Origin: Planctomycetota bacterium
GTDB lineage: Bacteria > Planctomycetota > UBA1135 > UBA2386
Assembly (NCBI GenBank): GCA_020638655.1
Contig: JACKIC010000005.1
Span: 310,001 to 374,000, forward strand
Reading direction: 5' to 3'
Length of the DNA stretch: 64,000 nucleotides
The notes under the pieces were generated by a model. The model was not told where the DNA came from and did not search any database. It was given only the letters and a program-made list of their open reading frames with translations. The stretch's first letter is position 1; every line of letters starts with the position of its first letter. Below are positions 35,938 through 45,779 of the stretch, one piece after another. The position numbers and the translations under genes were made by a program.

Positions 35938-38028
35938 TCAGTCGCCGACCACGCTGCGCATGCCGTTGCTCGACATCAGGCTGCCGCCGAGCGAGAAGAA
36001 CTGGGTGAAGTACTCCATGCCCAGGAAGCCGTAGTGCGACGGCAGCGCGATCGGCACCTGCGCGCTACCGGTGGCGCTCGCGACCATCACCTCGGTGACG
36101 AGCGCGTCGTTGTAGACGAAGCAGCCGGGGGCGCCCGCGAAGCTCAGGCTCGCCGGCAGCGGGGTCGCGCCCCAGTACTGGTCGTTGAAGCCGAACGTCA
36201 TGATCGCGAGCGAGTTGGGCGTGCCGCCGATCATGCGGTAGACGGGCGTCTGGCCGAGCGCCGGCAGCCCTTGCGCCGACTGGATCAGGGCCCGCGGCGA
36301 ACCACAGCCGGTGCCGACGGAGACCGCGACCGAGGTGATGTCCCAGGTCGCCAGCGCCGCGTGCAGCGTCGGACGCAGCAGCTCGCCGACCGCCTGGTTG
36401 ACCGCGTTGCTCGCGTTGGTGCCGTTGCTGGCGTCGTTGACGTAGGCGCCGACGGCGTATTCACGCAGGTCGAGCTGGTTGCCGACGCGGAACGGGATGC
36501 GGATCCAGCCGAAGCCCGAGCGATGTTCGGCGCCGTTCAGCGTGTAGCTGCCGCCCTTGCGGGCCAATTCGACGAGCGCGTTGAAGCTGGCCAGGGCCGC
36601 CGGCGACACGCCGAGCAGCGCCGCTTCCTGGCTGATCACCGTGTCGATGCCGCCCCACGTCTTGCCGTTGAGCATGTGCTCGTAGAACTCGTCGCGCCAC
36701 GAGCCGAGGTAGCCGTTGGCGACCTGCGTGTGCAGGGTGGCGAGGTCGCGCAGCGTGATCTGGTTGGGGTTGCTGATCGCCGGTCCCGCGCAGCCGATGC
36801 GGTGGTTCAGCGAGGTGTTGTTCATGCCGAGCGCCGCGGCCGTCGCGTTGATCGCCGCCTGGCCGAAGTAGGCGGTCACCGCCTGGGTGCGGTTGTTGTC
36901 GCTCTGCTCCATCATCGCGCGCAGCACCGTGGTCAAGGTCTCGTTCACCGGGTTGCTGTCGACCGGGCAGCTGCCGCTCGTCGCCGTGAAGACGTTGATC
37001 GGCGTGTTCAGCGACACCTGGTTCATGAACACGCGGCGGAAGGCGTGCACGTTGTGCAGCGTCTTCATGGTGCTGGCCGGCTCGAACTGGCGGCTGCCGT
37101 TGAGGCTCGCGAGCTCGCTGCCGTTGATGCGGCGCAGGTAGCAGCCGACGCCGCCGTCGGTGGTGCTGCGCATCATCTGGCCGACGCTCGTGGTCAGCGC
37201 GTTGCTGTTGTTGATCGTGACCAGCAGGAAGCGCCGCTGACCGTTGACGTCGTAGGTCTCGAGGTCGATCGGGCGGTGGCCGTAGTCACCGAGCTTCTCG
37301 ACGACCTGCGCCGAGGTCAGCCCGTACCAGTAGGTCCACGCCGGCGAGTTCGCCTCGGTGACCAGCACCGCGTCGTAATTGCCGTTCTCGCGGCGCCCGA
37401 AGTCGTAGAGGCGGCGGCCGTTGTTGATGCTCGCCTGCACGGTGCCGAGCGGCACGTTGTAGTACCAGGCGTAGTTGCGGTAGTCGGCGCCGGTGTTGCT
37501 GATCATCACGACGCTGTAGTAGGTCGTGTTGCCGATCACGTACGAGTCGATGTCGACGGGCCGCGCGTTGTTGCTGCCGAGCAGCGCCGAGACCGAGGCG
37601 CCCGTCTGGCCGTAGTAGTACCACCAGGTCTTGGCGTTGCTGCCGGTGTTGGGCACCATCACGCACGCGAAGCGCGTCTGGCCGCCGTCGTCGTAGGGCT
37701 CGAGGTCGATGAGCCGCGCGTTGTTGCTGCTCAGGGTGCTCGACAGCTGCGTCGCAGTGAGGCCGTAGTACCACCAGTAGCCCGAGGCGTATTGACCGGT
37801 GTTCTGCACCAGCGCCGCGGTGAAGCGCAGCGGGTTGGTGCCCTCGACCTCGATGTCGACCGGGCGGTAGCCGTTCTGGATCGCGTTCGTGATCGTGGCG
37901 GCGGAGGCGCCGTAGTACCAGGAGTAGTTGGTCGGCGTCGACATGTCGCGCACGTCCTGGGCCAGGGCGGGCGACAGCAGGCCGAACGACACGGAGAGGG
38001 AGAGGGACAGGGAGAGCAGCTTGTTCAT
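35938..38028 (-). CDS. Polyglycine-hydrolase-like protein: BTRD1 repeats plus serine beta-lactamase fold
   Basis: A 696-residue secreted protein with signal peptide MNKLLSLSLSLSVSFGLLSPA (ATG at 38028, AAGG upstream). Residues about 30-275 carry five repeats of about 44-53 residues, each starting with W(Y/T)YG and holding an R.IDLE.Y...G..RF..V.V.N pattern, which matches bacterial tandem repeat domain 1. Residues about 285-580 are a class-A-beta-lactamase fold: STMK at about 319-322 (nucleophile Ser, Lys), SDN at about 376-378, and HRSG near residue 530 in place of KTG. Fungal polyglycine hydrolases, secreted Gly-Gly endopeptidases, have this arrangement. The end carries the shared C-terminal module (VGTGCGSPRALIQSAQG, GAPGCFVY). 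It is 86 bases downstream of the sigma gene at 38115-38759. Confidence 0.85.
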   Translation of the reverse strand: MNKLLSLSLSLSVSFGLLSPALAQDVRDMSTPTNYSWYYGASAATITNAIQNGYRPVDIEVEGTNPLRFTAALVQNTGQYASGYWWYYGLTATQLSSTLSSNNARLIDLEPYDDGGQTRFACVMVPNTGSNAKTWWYYYGQTGASVSALLGSNNARPVDIDSYVIGNTTYYSVVMISNTGADYRNYAWYYNVPLGTVQASINNGRRLYDFGRRENGNYDAVLVTEANSPAWTYWYGLTSAQVVEKLGDYGHRPIDLETYDVNGQRRFLLVTINNSNALTTSVGQMMRSTTDGGVGCYLRRINGSELASLNGSRQFEPASTMKTLHNVHAFRRVFMNQVSLNTPINVFTATSGSCPVDSNPVNETLTTVLRAMMEQSDNNRTQAVTAYFGQAAINATAAALGMNNTSLNHRIGCAGPAISNPNQITLRDLATLHTQVANGYLGSWRDEFYEHMLNGKTWGGIDTVISQEAALLGVSPAALASFNALVELARKGGSYTLNGAEHRSGFGWIRIPFRVGNQLDLREYAVGAYVNDASNGTNASNAVNQAVGELLRPTLHAALATWDITSVAVSVGTGCGSPRALIQSAQGLPALGQTPVYRMIGGTPNSLAIMTFGFNDQYWGATPLPASLSFAGAPGCFVYNDALVTEVMVASATGSAQVPIALPSHYGFLGMEYFTQFFSLGGSLMSSNGMRSVVGD

Positions 38029-38114
38029 GGGTAACACCTTGTTCCCCCTGCCCAGCGGGTCGTCGCCGCCGGTCCCAAGGTGCAATCCACCAAAGCCCCC
38101 CACCCGGGCCCCGC

Positions 38115-38759
38115 TCAGCCGCCCACGGTCCGCCCGAAGCCCCGTATCCTCAGCTTCACCAACAGTTTGGCCTGGGCGTCGTGGAACGCCTGGCGGGCGG
38201 TCTCGTCGGACGAATAGCCCAGGGCAACCTTGATCACGGGGAACGTCGCGTCCTCCTGGAGCCGCATCTCGAGCAGGCGCCGCTGCCGTTCGGGCAGCTC
38301 GGTCAGCGCCTCGCGCACCAGGGCGGCGCGTTCGCCGAGCGACGCGGCCAGGGTCGGCGTCGCCTCGCGGCGGTCGGTGGCGACCTCGGCGATGCCGGCG
38401 GTCGGCTCCGCGACCTGCTTGCGCCCGTCGCGCCGCGCCGCTTCGTGGAAGCGCACCGCGTCGAGCAGGCGGTGCCGCACCAGCGTGCCCAGGTAGGCGA
38501 AGAACGGCTCGGGCCCGACGAAGTCGGTGTCGGCGAGGTCCTTGACCACCGCGACGAGCACCTCGTGCACGACGTCGGTGGTGCTGAACAGCGGCAGGAT
38601 CCACTTGTGCTGCTTGCGGAAGTCGCGCTCGAGCTCGCGGTGCACGCGCGCGCGCACGGTGCCGTAGCACGCGGAGACCAGCCGGTCGCGTGCAGCTTCG
38701 TCACCCGCGGCGGCGGCCTTGATGCAGGCGTGCAGTTCGTTCCAGGCGAGCTCGTCCAT
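38115..38759 (-). CDS. ECF-like sigma factor of the kinase-linked type
   Basis: A 214-residue sigma factor. Region 2 is at about residues 20-110 (HKWILPLFSTTDVVHEVLVAVVKDL, FFAYLGTLVRHRLLDAVRFHEA) and region 4 at about 145-205 (ALTELPERQRRLLEMRLQED, IKVALGYSSDETARQAFHDAQAKL). The long region between them and the FFAYLGT(L/I)VRHRLLDAVR stretch are typical of planctomycete sigma factors found beside Ser/Thr kinase genes. It is the last gene of the run kinase, secreted protein, sigma; only 4 bases separate it from the secreted-protein stop. A zinc anti-sigma gene is absent, so phosphorylation by the kinase is a possible control. Confidence 0.88.
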   Translation of the reverse strand: MDELAWNELHACIKAAAAGDEAARDRLVSACYGTVRARVHRELERDFRKQHKWILPLFSTTDVVHEVLVAVVKDLADTDFVGPEPFFAYLGTLVRHRLLDAVRFHEAARRDGRKQVAEPTAGIAEVATDRREATPTLAASLGERAALVREALTELPERQRRLLEMRLQEDATFPVIKVALGYSSDETARQAFHDAQAKLLVKLRIRGFGRTVGG

Positions 38760-38763
38760 GGGG

Positions 38764-40203
38764 CTACAGGAAGACCTTGATCGGGTAGGCCTGGTCGAGG
38801 TCGGTGAAGCTCGAGTCGGCGACGAACCAGCGGAAGGTCAGCGGCAGGCCGCTGAGCCCCCACGGCGCCGGGATCGACTGGGTGAAGAGGCGCGGATCAC
38901 CGGGCACGCTGCTGCCTGGGTTGCGCAGCTGGATCGACGCGGTGATCGCCGGCGTCGTGGTGTCGCCGATCGTGATCAGCAGCACCGCCCAGCCGGGACC
39001 GCGCCCGGTCGGCGACGGCCAGCCGAGCACCCAGGTGTCGAAGGACGAGACGCCGTTCTCGAAGCGGCGGAATGCCGAGGCGTTGGCGCCGACGGGGTAG
39101 AGCGCGGGCTGGAACGGCTGCCGCGGCGTGCCGCACGAGGTGCCGAAGTCGTCGGGGAAGTAGAGACCGCCGCGCACCGCGGGATCGAGCGTGCAGACGG
39201 CGTCGATGTCGTCGCCGCCGCCCGAACCGACGGCCTGGCTGACCGGCGTCTGGTCCTGCTTCACCACGGGCTGCGGGGTGGCCACGTCGGTGTTGGGATC
39301 GACGAACAACAGCTGGTCGCGCGCGTTGCCGACCAGCGAGAAGATGATCAGTTCGCTGCTGTCGTCGAGCGCCAGCGCGTCGATGTCCTCGGACTGGCTC
39401 AGGCCGAGCTCGAAGAAGTGCTTCCAGACCTGGGGCTGCGACCACTGACCGGAGGCCGGGCTCTGCAGCGTGCGGAAGATCGTCGCCCCGCTGCGCAGCA
39501 TGGGCACGCCCGGCGAGGCCCACCACGAGGTCGGCACGGCCTGCAGCGACGAGTTGGCCACCGTGAAGTAGATGGCCGGGCGCAGCGGCAACAGACCGCC
39601 GAAGCCGGGTTCGGTCCCGAGCAGCCCCTGCTGGTCGCGGCCGAGCGCCAGCGGCACGTCGAGCTGGTCGACGTCGGCCGCGCCGGCGGCGGGCAACCCG
39701 AGCTCGAAGCGTGAGTGCGAACGCTCGACGACCCCGAGCAGGGGCGCCGGCAGGGCGCTGCCCGGCAGGATCCACGAGAACACGGCGGCGCCGCGGTCCG
39801 CGGCTGGTTCCTGGGCGAGGCGCGAGCCCGGCTGGCCGACGGCGCCGTCGCGGAACGAGAACGAGAACACGCCCCAGCCGTTCGGCGGCGGTTGGATCAC
39901 ACCATTGGGGTCGACCATGATGTCGTCGCGCCCGGTGCTGGTGTCGTCGATGTCGAGGTTGGCCGCGCCGTGCAGCGTGAGGATCTGCTGCAGGTCCGGC
40001 GCGGTGGGCCCCACCGGGAACGGCGAAGGCGGCTGCACGAAGCCGTTCCTGTGCAGGTGCGTCGCGGCGTCACCCGCGCCGTTGATGCCCCCTTGCACGC
40101 CGATCGCCATGGCGGCGCCGACGAGCGGACCGCCGGACAGACCCTGCGCGAGCACGGCGCTGACGAAGATCGGGCAGACGAGGAACGGGACGACTCGATT
40201 CAT
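38764..40203 (-). CDS. Secreted protein of unknown function in the kinase-sigma operon
   Basis: A 479-residue protein with a signal peptide (MNRVVPFLVCPIFVSAVLAQ). No known domain was recognised. The sequence is rich in Pro, Gly and Asp, with DDTSTGRDDIMVDPNGVI near residue 90 and SEDIDALALDDSSELIIFSL near residue 275, which look like solvent-exposed beta structure; calcium binding by the Asp-rich parts is possible but unproved. It lacks the shared C-terminal module. The stop is 4 bases from the sigma start and the start is 57 bases after the kinase stop, so it is almost certainly co-transcribed with both. It may be the outer signal or a regulated product. Confidence 0.78.
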   Translation of the reverse strand: MNRVVPFLVCPIFVSAVLAQGLSGGPLVGAAMAIGVQGGINGAGDAATHLHRNGFVQPPSPFPVGPTAPDLQQILTLHGAANLDIDDTSTGRDDIMVDPNGVIQPPPNGWGVFSFSFRDGAVGQPGSRLAQEPAADRGAAVFSWILPGSALPAPLLGVVERSHSRFELGLPAAGAADVDQLDVPLALGRDQQGLLGTEPGFGGLLPLRPAIYFTVANSSLQAVPTSWWASPGVPMLRSGATIFRTLQSPASGQWSQPQVWKHFFELGLSQSEDIDALALDDSSELIIFSLVGNARDQLLFVDPNTDVATPQPVVKQDQTPVSQAVGSGGGDDIDAVCTLDPAVRGGLYFPDDFGTSCGTPRQPFQPALYPVGANASAFRRFENGVSSFDTWVLGWPSPTGRGPGWAVLLITIGDTTTPAITASIQLRNPGSSVPGDPRLFTQSIPAPWGLSGLPLTFRWFVADSSFTDLDQAYPIKVFL

Positions 40204-40260
40204 GGTGCTTCTCCGGTGAGGAGCGTAAACGCTGCGCCGCTCCCCAGGGAGATTCCGCGG

Positions 40261-42843
40261 TCACCGGAACGCTGCGAGCCCCTCTTCGAGGTCCTGCTCC
40301 ATCTGCCGACGCAGCACCTCGTTGCCGCCGGCGCGGTCGGCAACCAGCCGTCGCATCGTCGCCTTGAGCCAGGCCGTGCCCTCTTCGTCGAGCGTCGACG
40401 GCATCAGCAGGATCAGGTTGCGCAGCTGGTAGGGCCCGAGCGCGACGCCGGTCGGGTCGATGCCCGCGTCGCCGTCGATGAGGCTGCGCGCGAACCCGAC
40501 CATGGCCGCCGACAGGAACTTCTCCTGCAGCGCCACCGCGAGCTCGCGACGCTGTTGCAGGCGACGGCTGCGCGGCATCACCTTCAGCGCCTGATCGAGG
40601 GCGGCGACCGCGCGGCCCGCGGCGTCGCGCCACGCGGCGTCGTCGCCGCGCTTGCTGATCGCCTCGTCGATCGCGATGCAACCGCGCAGGTACGGCTGCC
40701 GCCAGGCCTGCCCGAACGGCCCCTCGGTCTCGATGCGCTCGGCCCACTCGTAGGCGCCGGCGAAGTCACCGCGCGCGACGCACAGTTGCGCCATGGTGTA
40801 CTTCGTGTTCCACGCAAACGGCCGCAGCTGCAGCGCGCGCTGCAGATGCTGCTCGCTCGCGTCGAACTCGCCGAGCCGCAGCAGCGCGATGCCGAGGTTC
40901 TGGTGCGGGCCGTGACGGTCGGCCCGCAGCTCGAGCGAACGTTCGAAACACGGCACCGACTCCGCGTACTGCGTGTCGAGGATCAGCGCGACGCCGCGCA
41001 TGGCCTGCGTGCGCGCCGTCTGCCTGCCGTAGATCTCCTCGAGCTTGATCGTCTCGTCGTAGAGCAGATCGGTCAGTTTCTTGCGTTCGACGTCGGGTTT
41101 GGTTTCGGCGAGCGACGCGAGCGACAGCAGGCGCAGGTCGCGCGCGGGCAGGTAGTCGCTGCTGGCGCGCTCGAGCAGCGCGTCGGCGCGCGCGGCGTAG
41201 CCCTTCTGGTCGCGCGCGCGCAGCTCGTGGAAGCCGGCGACGTAACACTCCTGCGGCGTCACCGGCTCGGGCAGCCCGCTGGTGTCGATCGCCGCCGAGC
41301 CCTGCGCAGCGGCATCCGCGCCCAGGTAGCGCTGCGCGAGCGCGGCGAGATACCCGCCGCCGGCGGCGTCGGCGAGCCGGCGCAGGTCTGCTCCCGCCCC
41401 GCGCACGTCGCCGAGGTCGAGGCGCAGCGCTGCGCGCCACAGCCGCACCGGCAGATCGTCGGGATCGAGCGCGAGGATCTTGTCGAGCAGCGCAACGGCG
41501 CTGCGGTTCTCGTGCTCGAGCTCGCTGAGCGTGCGCTCGTCGGGCCAACCCTCGATCGCCAACACCGACGGCAGCGTCGCGTAGAGCTCGTCCTTCTGGC
41601 GCCGGAACTCGGCGCGGCGCTGCTCGACGACGAACGGCGCGGCGATCGCGGCGACGCCGAGCGTCAGCAGCAGCGCGGCGGCCGCCACGGGCTTCGCGGG
41701 CGCGCGGCGCCATTGCCGCAGCCGCCGGGACAGCGGCCCGATCGGCCGCGCCGACACGGGCTGGTGCGCGAGGAACGCCTCGAGGTCGGCGGCCAGCGCG
41801 GCGCCGTCCGGGTAGCGGCGTCTTGGATCGCGCTCCAGGCAGTGCTCGACGATCGCGACGAGGTCGCGCGGCAGCCCGGCGCGTTGCCGCGCGAGCGGCG
41901 CGGGATCGACGTGCGGCAGCGCGGCGAGCACGGTCGCGGCGTCGCCCTCGTAGGGCGGCCGCCCGGCGAGCAGGTGGTAGAGGGTCGCGCCGAGCGCGTA
42001 GACGTCGAGCGTCGGGGCGGCCCCGCTCGGCGCGGCGCGCACCTGTTCGGGCGCCATGTACCACGGGGTGCCCAACGTCGTCTGCGTCGCGGTGAGCCGT
42101 TCGGCCGAGTCGCGCGCGGCGATGCCGAAGTCGAGCAGCACGGCCCGGCCGTCGCTCCGCACGAACACATTCGAAGGCTTGACGTCGCGGTGCACGAGCC
42201 CGCGCGCGTGCGCCGCGCTGAGCCCGCGCGCGATCTCGGCGGCCCAGGTCGCGGCCAACCGCGGCCAGTGCGATTCGGCCGGCGGCGCGCCGAGCGCCTC
42301 GGCGACGGCCGCGCGGGGACCGGCGCCGTCGATGCGCTCGAGCAGCTGCGCCAGCGTCGCGCCCTCGAGCAGCTCCATCACCAGGTAGTGGATGCCCTCG
42401 GGAGTTCGACCGCGATCGAACACGGTGACGACGTGGGCGTGCTGCAGCGTCGCCAGCGCCTCGGCCTCGCGCGAGAAGCGCTGCTCGGCGTGGTCGTCGC
42501 GGAACAGCCGCGCATCGAGGATCTTGACGGCGACGGCGCGGCCGAGTTCGCGGTCCTCGCCGGCGTAGACCACGCCCATCGCGCCGCGCCCGCGGCACGT
42601 GTCGAGGCGATAGCGGCCGGCGAGCACCATGCCGGCCAGGGGATCGCTGCGCACGGCCTCGGCCTGCAGCAGCGGCAGGTCCGCGGCGAGCCCCAACACC
42701 TCGGCGAGCGGCCGCGCCAGGTGCGGGTGCGCCGCGGTCATCGCGGCGAGATCGATGGTGTCGCCGGCGTCGATGCGCGCCAGCGCCTGCCGCACCAGAT
42801 CGATCAGCAGTTCCTGGTCCTGGGGATCCCGCGCGAGCGTCAC
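40261..42843 (-). CDS. Membrane Ser/Thr protein kinase with C-terminal TPR region
   Basis: An 860-residue protein starting with GTG at 42843. Residues 1-75 are a helical N-terminal region. The kinase domain spans about 78-360: P-loop GRGAMGVVY near 85-93, AVKIL with K107, HRDVKPSN at about 218-225, DFG at about 238-240, GTPWYMAPEQ near 258-267, and the family's GRPPYEG. A membrane helix is at about 385-405. The rest, to 860, is helical with TPR-type pairs (HQNLGIALLRLGEFDASEQHLQRAL, MAQLCVARGDFAGAYEWAER), and so is extracytoplasmic if the topology holds. The bacterial kinases of this type often sit beside an ECF sigma gene, as here at 38115, which would be the likely target. Confidence 0.93.
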   Translation of the reverse strand: MTLARDPQDQELLIDLVRQALARIDAGDTIDLAAMTAAHPHLARPLAEVLGLAADLPLLQAEAVRSDPLAGMVLAGRYRLDTCRGRGAMGVVYAGEDRELGRAVAVKILDARLFRDDHAEQRFSREAEALATLQHAHVVTVFDRGRTPEGIHYLVMELLEGATLAQLLERIDGAGPRAAVAEALGAPPAESHWPRLAATWAAEIARGLSAAHARGLVHRDVKPSNVFVRSDGRAVLLDFGIAARDSAERLTATQTTLGTPWYMAPEQVRAAPSGAAPTLDVYALGATLYHLLAGRPPYEGDAATVLAALPHVDPAPLARQRAGLPRDLVAIVEHCLERDPRRRYPDGAALAADLEAFLAHQPVSARPIGPLSRRLRQWRRAPAKPVAAAALLLTLGVAAIAAPFVVEQRRAEFRRQKDELYATLPSVLAIEGWPDERTLSELEHENRSAVALLDKILALDPDDLPVRLWRAALRLDLGDVRGAGADLRRLADAAGGGYLAALAQRYLGADAAAQGSAAIDTSGLPEPVTPQECYVAGFHELRARDQKGYAARADALLERASSDYLPARDLRLLSLASLAETKPDVERKKLTDLLYDETIKLEEIYGRQTARTQAMRGVALILDTQYAESVPCFERSLELRADRHGPHQNLGIALLRLGEFDASEQHLQRALQLRPFAWNTKYTMAQLCVARGDFAGAYEWAERIETEGPFGQAWRQPYLRGCIAIDEAISKRGDDAAWRDAAGRAVAALDQALKVMPRSRRLQQRRELAVALQEKFLSAAMVGFARSLIDGDAGIDPTGVALGPYQLRNLILLMPSTLDEEGTAWLKATMRRLVADRAGGNEVLRRQMEQDLEEGLAAFR

Positions 42844-42913
42844 ACCGCGGATCCTAACCCATGATGCGGCGGCGTCGCCGCTCCGCCGCTGCTACCATGC
42901 GACGCGATCCCCG

Positions 42914-44320
<1,407 letters not shown>

Positions 44321-44344
44321 GGAACTGATCGCCTGAGTGTGGAA
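44321..44344 (+). repeat. IS left inverted end
   Basis: 24 bases beginning GGAACTGATCGCCTG; pairs with 45534-45557 at 22 of 24 positions. Confidence 0.92.
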
Positions 44345-44382
44345 TCTGCGATTCGCAGTCATGGCGACGGCTCCCCGGACAC

Positions 44383-45492
44383 ATGCACCTTGGCGAGTTG
44401 CGGAGAGCCCGCGCCGCCGAGGAGGAGGCGATGGCGTTCGTTCCGAGCCGGTGCCCCAACACCGCATGTCCGCAGCACCGTGAACCCGAGGGGCGCTTCT
44501 ACTACCGGCACGGGGTCTATCGCCCGCGCTGCCGGGACGGCGCGGTGCCGCGCTTTCGGTGCCGGCGCTGCGGCAAGGCGTTCTCGCCGCAGACATTTCG
44601 TCACGACTACCGCGACCGCAAGCCTGAGCACAACGAGCTGGTGTTCCATCTGCTCAGCAGCGGTGTAGGCCTGCGGCAGATCGGCCGCGTCACGGGTCTC
44701 GCGCCGAGCTCAGTGCAGATGAAGATGCGCAAGATGGGCCGCACGTGCCGATGGCTGCATCGCAACCTGTGTCGCACGCTGCCTGCCGGCAAGACGTATC
44801 TGCTCGACGAGGAGGAGACCTACGAAGGCGCGTCCATTCGCACGGTGACAATGCCCGTGGTGATCGAACGCGAATCGTGGTTCGTGATCGCAGTCACCGC
44901 CGGCCCGACGCGCCGCCTGGCGGCTCGCGGCACGCGCCGACGCCTTTGGCAAGAACGCGACGAACGTCGTCGCGGACGCCGTCGCGACCGCAGCAAGACC
45001 TGCGTTCGCCAGGTCCTGAATCGGCTGCGCCAGGTCTCCGCCGAGGGCTCGCTCGTGCTGCGCACCGACGAGAAGAGCAGCTATCGCGCGGTCGCCCGGC
45101 AGCTGTTCGGAGACAGATTGCTGCACGAGACGACGCTCGGGTCACTGGCGCGCACCACGGCCAACCCGCTGTTCGCGATCAACACCACGATCGCGATGAC
45201 GCGCGACAACTGCGGCAGACTGCGTCGCCGCTCCTGGCTGGTCAGCAAGCGATGTCTGTGCCTACGGCTGCAGATGCACGTCTTCGTCGCCTACCGCAAC
45301 TACGTGCGCCAGCGCTTCAATCGCGACGCAGATCGCCAACTCTCGTCGGCGGCCAGCCTCGGTCTGCTACCTCGCGCACTGTCGGTCGGCGAGCTCCTGC
45401 GCTGGCGTCAGGACTGGGGGCAACGCAGCAACCATCCGCTCAGCTTCCTCGGCGAGCGCGCTGTCGCCGATTCGATGTCGGAACCTGCGTAA
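44383..45492 (+). CDS. IS transposase, zinc-ribbon DDE type
   Basis: A 369-residue transposase. Near the N-terminus CPNTACPQH and FRCRRCGKAF form a zinc ribbon, followed by a helix-turn-helix-like stretch (LSSGVGLRQIGRVTGLAPSSVQMKM). The catalytic core shows LLDEEETYEG as the first acidic block, LRTDEKSSYRAVARQLFGD as the second, and ending NPLFAINTTIAMTRDNC, RLRRRSWLVSKR and VAYRNYVRQRFN, an arrangement of IS1-like transposases. The open frame is intact. An internal ATG at 44431 directly after GGAGGCG may be the true start; the ATG at 44383 has no clear Shine-Dalgarno site. Confidence 0.9.
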   Translation: MHLGELRRARAAEEEAMAFVPSRCPNTACPQHREPEGRFYYRHGVYRPRCRDGAVPRFRCRRCGKAFSPQTFRHDYRDRKPEHNELVFHLLSSGVGLRQIGRVTGLAPSSVQMKMRKMGRTCRWLHRNLCRTLPAGKTYLLDEEETYEGASIRTVTMPVVIERESWFVIAVTAGPTRRLAARGTRRRLWQERDERRRGRRRDRSKTCVRQVLNRLRQVSAEGSLVLRTDEKSSYRAVARQLFGDRLLHETTLGSLARTTANPLFAINTTIAMTRDNCGRLRRRSWLVSKRCLCLRLQMHVFVAYRNYVRQRFNRDADRQLSSAASLGLLPRALSVGELLRWRQDWGQRSNHPLSFLGERAVADSMSEPA

Positions 45493-45533
45493 ACCCCGCG
45501 CCCGATTCAGCCTGCTGAAAGACCCGCCTCTCT

Positions 45534-45557
45534 TTCCACACTCAGCCGACCAGTTCC
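45534..45557 (-). repeat. IS right inverted end
   Basis: 24 bases ending CCGACCAGTTCC on the plus strand; complement matches the left end with two differences. Confidence 0.92.
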
Positions 45558-45566
45558 CTGGGGTGA
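45558..45566. repeat. Target site duplication, right copy
   Basis: CTGGGGTGA, identical to 44312-44320. From here to 45779 (about 210 bases) no gene is seen; an AGGAG site at about 45768-45772 serves the next gene. Confidence 0.9.
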
Positions 45567-45779
45567 GGCGCGGCGGCTGAGTTTCCGGGTCGCGCCGGGT
45601 AAGGTTCGCGCCGATGTCCTGCCGAAGTCACGAGCACGAGCGACGCGGGCCCGCGGCAGCCGGCCCAGACCGGGACTACGGCCGCGCCGGACGAAGCAGC
45701 ATGGAGCAACGAGGCCAGCCAGGACCGAACGACGACCAGCGGCGGCGTCGCGCGACGCGCGACGAGCAGGAGCCCCCGC

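Larger units (their letters stand above)
44321..45557. mobile_element. Complete insertion sequence, IS1-like
   Basis: 1237 bp bounded by 24-base inverted ends that differ at two positions: 44321-44344 begins GGAACTGATCGCCTGAGTGT and the complement of 45534-45557 begins GGAACTGGTCGGCTGAGTGT. Exact 9-base direct repeats flank the ends. One transposase gene is inside. The intact ends, intact frame and perfect duplication point to a recent insertion. The 8-9-base duplication and the zinc-ribbon DDE transposase fit IS1-like or IS1595-like groups; the exact family is uncertain. Confidence 0.92.

Noticed and set aside
45558..45779. Start of the polymerase gene further upstream at the ATG at 45701
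   Set aside because: That ATG is in another frame; AGGAG directly before 45780 supports the start given.
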